Shown piece after piece: positions 63,690 to 64,000 of a DNA stretch of 64,000 nucleotides (its first letter is position 1; every line of letters begins with the position of its first letter). The stretch spans positions 25,465 to 89,464 of the forward strand of contig URFM01000008.1 of NCBI GenBank assembly GCA_900547035.1, in the 5' to 3' direction. The notes beneath the pieces are model-generated. The model had not been told where the DNA came from. It made no database searches and worked only from the letters and a program-made list of their open reading frames with translations. The position numbers and the translations under genes are program-made. The DNA comes from an uncultured Clostridium sp. (GTDB taxonomy: Bacteria > Bacillota > Clostridia > Lachnospirales > Lachnospiraceae).

Positions 63690-63706
63690 ATAATCCTATC
63701 CCTGTT

Positions 63707-63816
63707 GCAGCGGGATGCGGCATACGCACCGCAAGAAACCGCCTCCGGCCGTTTCTTTTCGTCTGGCTGACAACTCCCTGTTCAGCCGGCACTTAACGCG
63801 CATACGCCTACTCTGC
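63707..63816 (-). promoter_or_regulatory. THF riboswitch
   Basis: On the minus strand the leader contains the conserved tetrahydrofolate-riboswitch blocks: GCAGAGTAGGCGTATGCGCG, GTTAAGTGCCGGCTG, and near the 3' end GCGGTGCGTATGCCGC then GCATCCCGCTGC, with GCAG/CTGC closing P1 and GGCTG/CAGCC as an internal arm. It should bind reduced folate and lower folT expression. The folate transporter gene directly downstream supports the call. Confidence 0.88.
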
Positions 63817-63849
63817 ATGTTTATGCTGTTGTATAATGGTTTCCCTTTT

Positions 63850-63877
63850 ACTATACACGAAAATCTCAAAGATGCAA
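63850..63877 (-). promoter_or_regulatory. Promoter of the THF riboswitch-folT unit
   Basis: On the minus strand TTGCAT and TATAGT with a 16-base spacer, located over the end of the upstream PAP2 gene. Confidence 0.55.
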
Positions 63878-64000
63878 GGGAAATTTTCCCCAGTGCTCCA
63901 GCCGTTTCAAAAGCCAGTTCACTGCCAGAGCCGATATGGTTCCAAGAATAGCGCCTGCGAGAACGTCCGTAGGGAAATGCACATAAAGATACATTCTGGA
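63866..64000 (-). CDS. PAP2-superfamily phosphatase (C-terminal end, cut by window edge)
   Basis: The last 44 codons of a gene running in from beyond the right edge. They contain the third PAP2 motif SRMYLYVHFPTDVLAG (SRX5HX3D), which carries the nucleophile-assisting His and Asp of membrane phosphatases acting on undecaprenyl or phosphatidic lipid phosphates. One membrane helix follows. The start lies outside the window. Confidence 0.85.
   Translation of the reverse strand, partial: SRMYLYVHFPTDVLAGAILGTISALAVNWLLKRLEHWGKFPLHL

Overview
The window looks like the chromosome of an anaerobic, low-oxygen-adapted Firmicute of the Lachnospiraceae (Clostridium cluster XIVa) type. The evidence is moderate GC content, near-consensus sigma-A promoters with AGGAGG-type ribosome binding sites, rubredoxin, pyruvate formate-lyase, a T-box leader, a THF riboswitch feeding an ECF folate transporter, DUF4491 and DUF2325 proteins, and a dgt-dnaG-rpoD-trmK-nif3 replication/transcription block. 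No rRNA, tRNA, CRISPR array, insertion sequence or prophage was recognised. The species cannot be fixed from sequence alone.

Layout. 0-5.9 kb: one minus-strand operon of membrane-anchored zinc-ribbon proteins with different outer domains (unknown, YARHG, C-type lectin-like), ending in a GH3 hydrolase cut by the window edge. 5.9-9 kb: rubredoxin, an EF-G-like GTPase, a VanZ-like protein. 9.1-12.7 kb: aroF-tyrA-aroA. 12.7-16.1 kb: rarA, a ZIP transporter, a cytidylate-kinase-like protein, a nicotinamidase-like hydrolase. 16.2-19.5 kb: a tryptophan-type T-box and the trpXYZ ABC transporter. 19.5-20.3 kb: a lipoprotein. 20.4-27.2 kb: a nine-gene operon with a mannose-class PTS, two amidohydrolases, an eIF2B-like protein, an SgcQ/BtpA-like protein and a GntR repressor; this is the best candidate for an undescribed catabolic system. 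27.2-35.3 kb: hexuronate/KDG metabolism (two PfkB kinases, eda, IclR regulator, uxaA, LacI regulator, uxaC). 35.4-43.2 kb: RNase P RNA, a nucleoside kinase, and the nif3-trmK-rpoD-dnaG-dgt block. 43.3-49.9 kb: Csp-like subtilase, DUF4491, CdaR regulator, glycerate kinase, enolase, FadR-type regulator. 50.2-55.7 kb: a structured intergenic element, an IlvD/Edd dehydratase, DUF2325, pflA, pflB. 55.9-61.6 kb: AraC regulator divergent from a sugar ABC transporter plus an amidohydrolase. 61.7-64 kb: GltD-like oxidoreductase, folT with its THF riboswitch, and the tail of a PAP2 phosphatase.

How it fits together. Much of the window brings sugars and sugar acids into central metabolism: hexuronate via UxaC/UxaA to KDG, then kinase and aldolase to pyruvate and glyceraldehyde 3-phosphate; glycerate via glycerate kinase to 2-phosphoglycerate, then enolase to PEP; pyruvate via PFL to formate and acetyl-CoA. 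Each branch has its own regulator with visible operator-like palindromes. A shared GTTAG-N6-CTAAC motif in front of enolase, DUF2325 and pflB suggests one CRP/FNR-like regulator tying glycolysis to fermentation. Tryptophan supply is covered by the aro/tyr genes and a neighbouring Trp-responsive importer.
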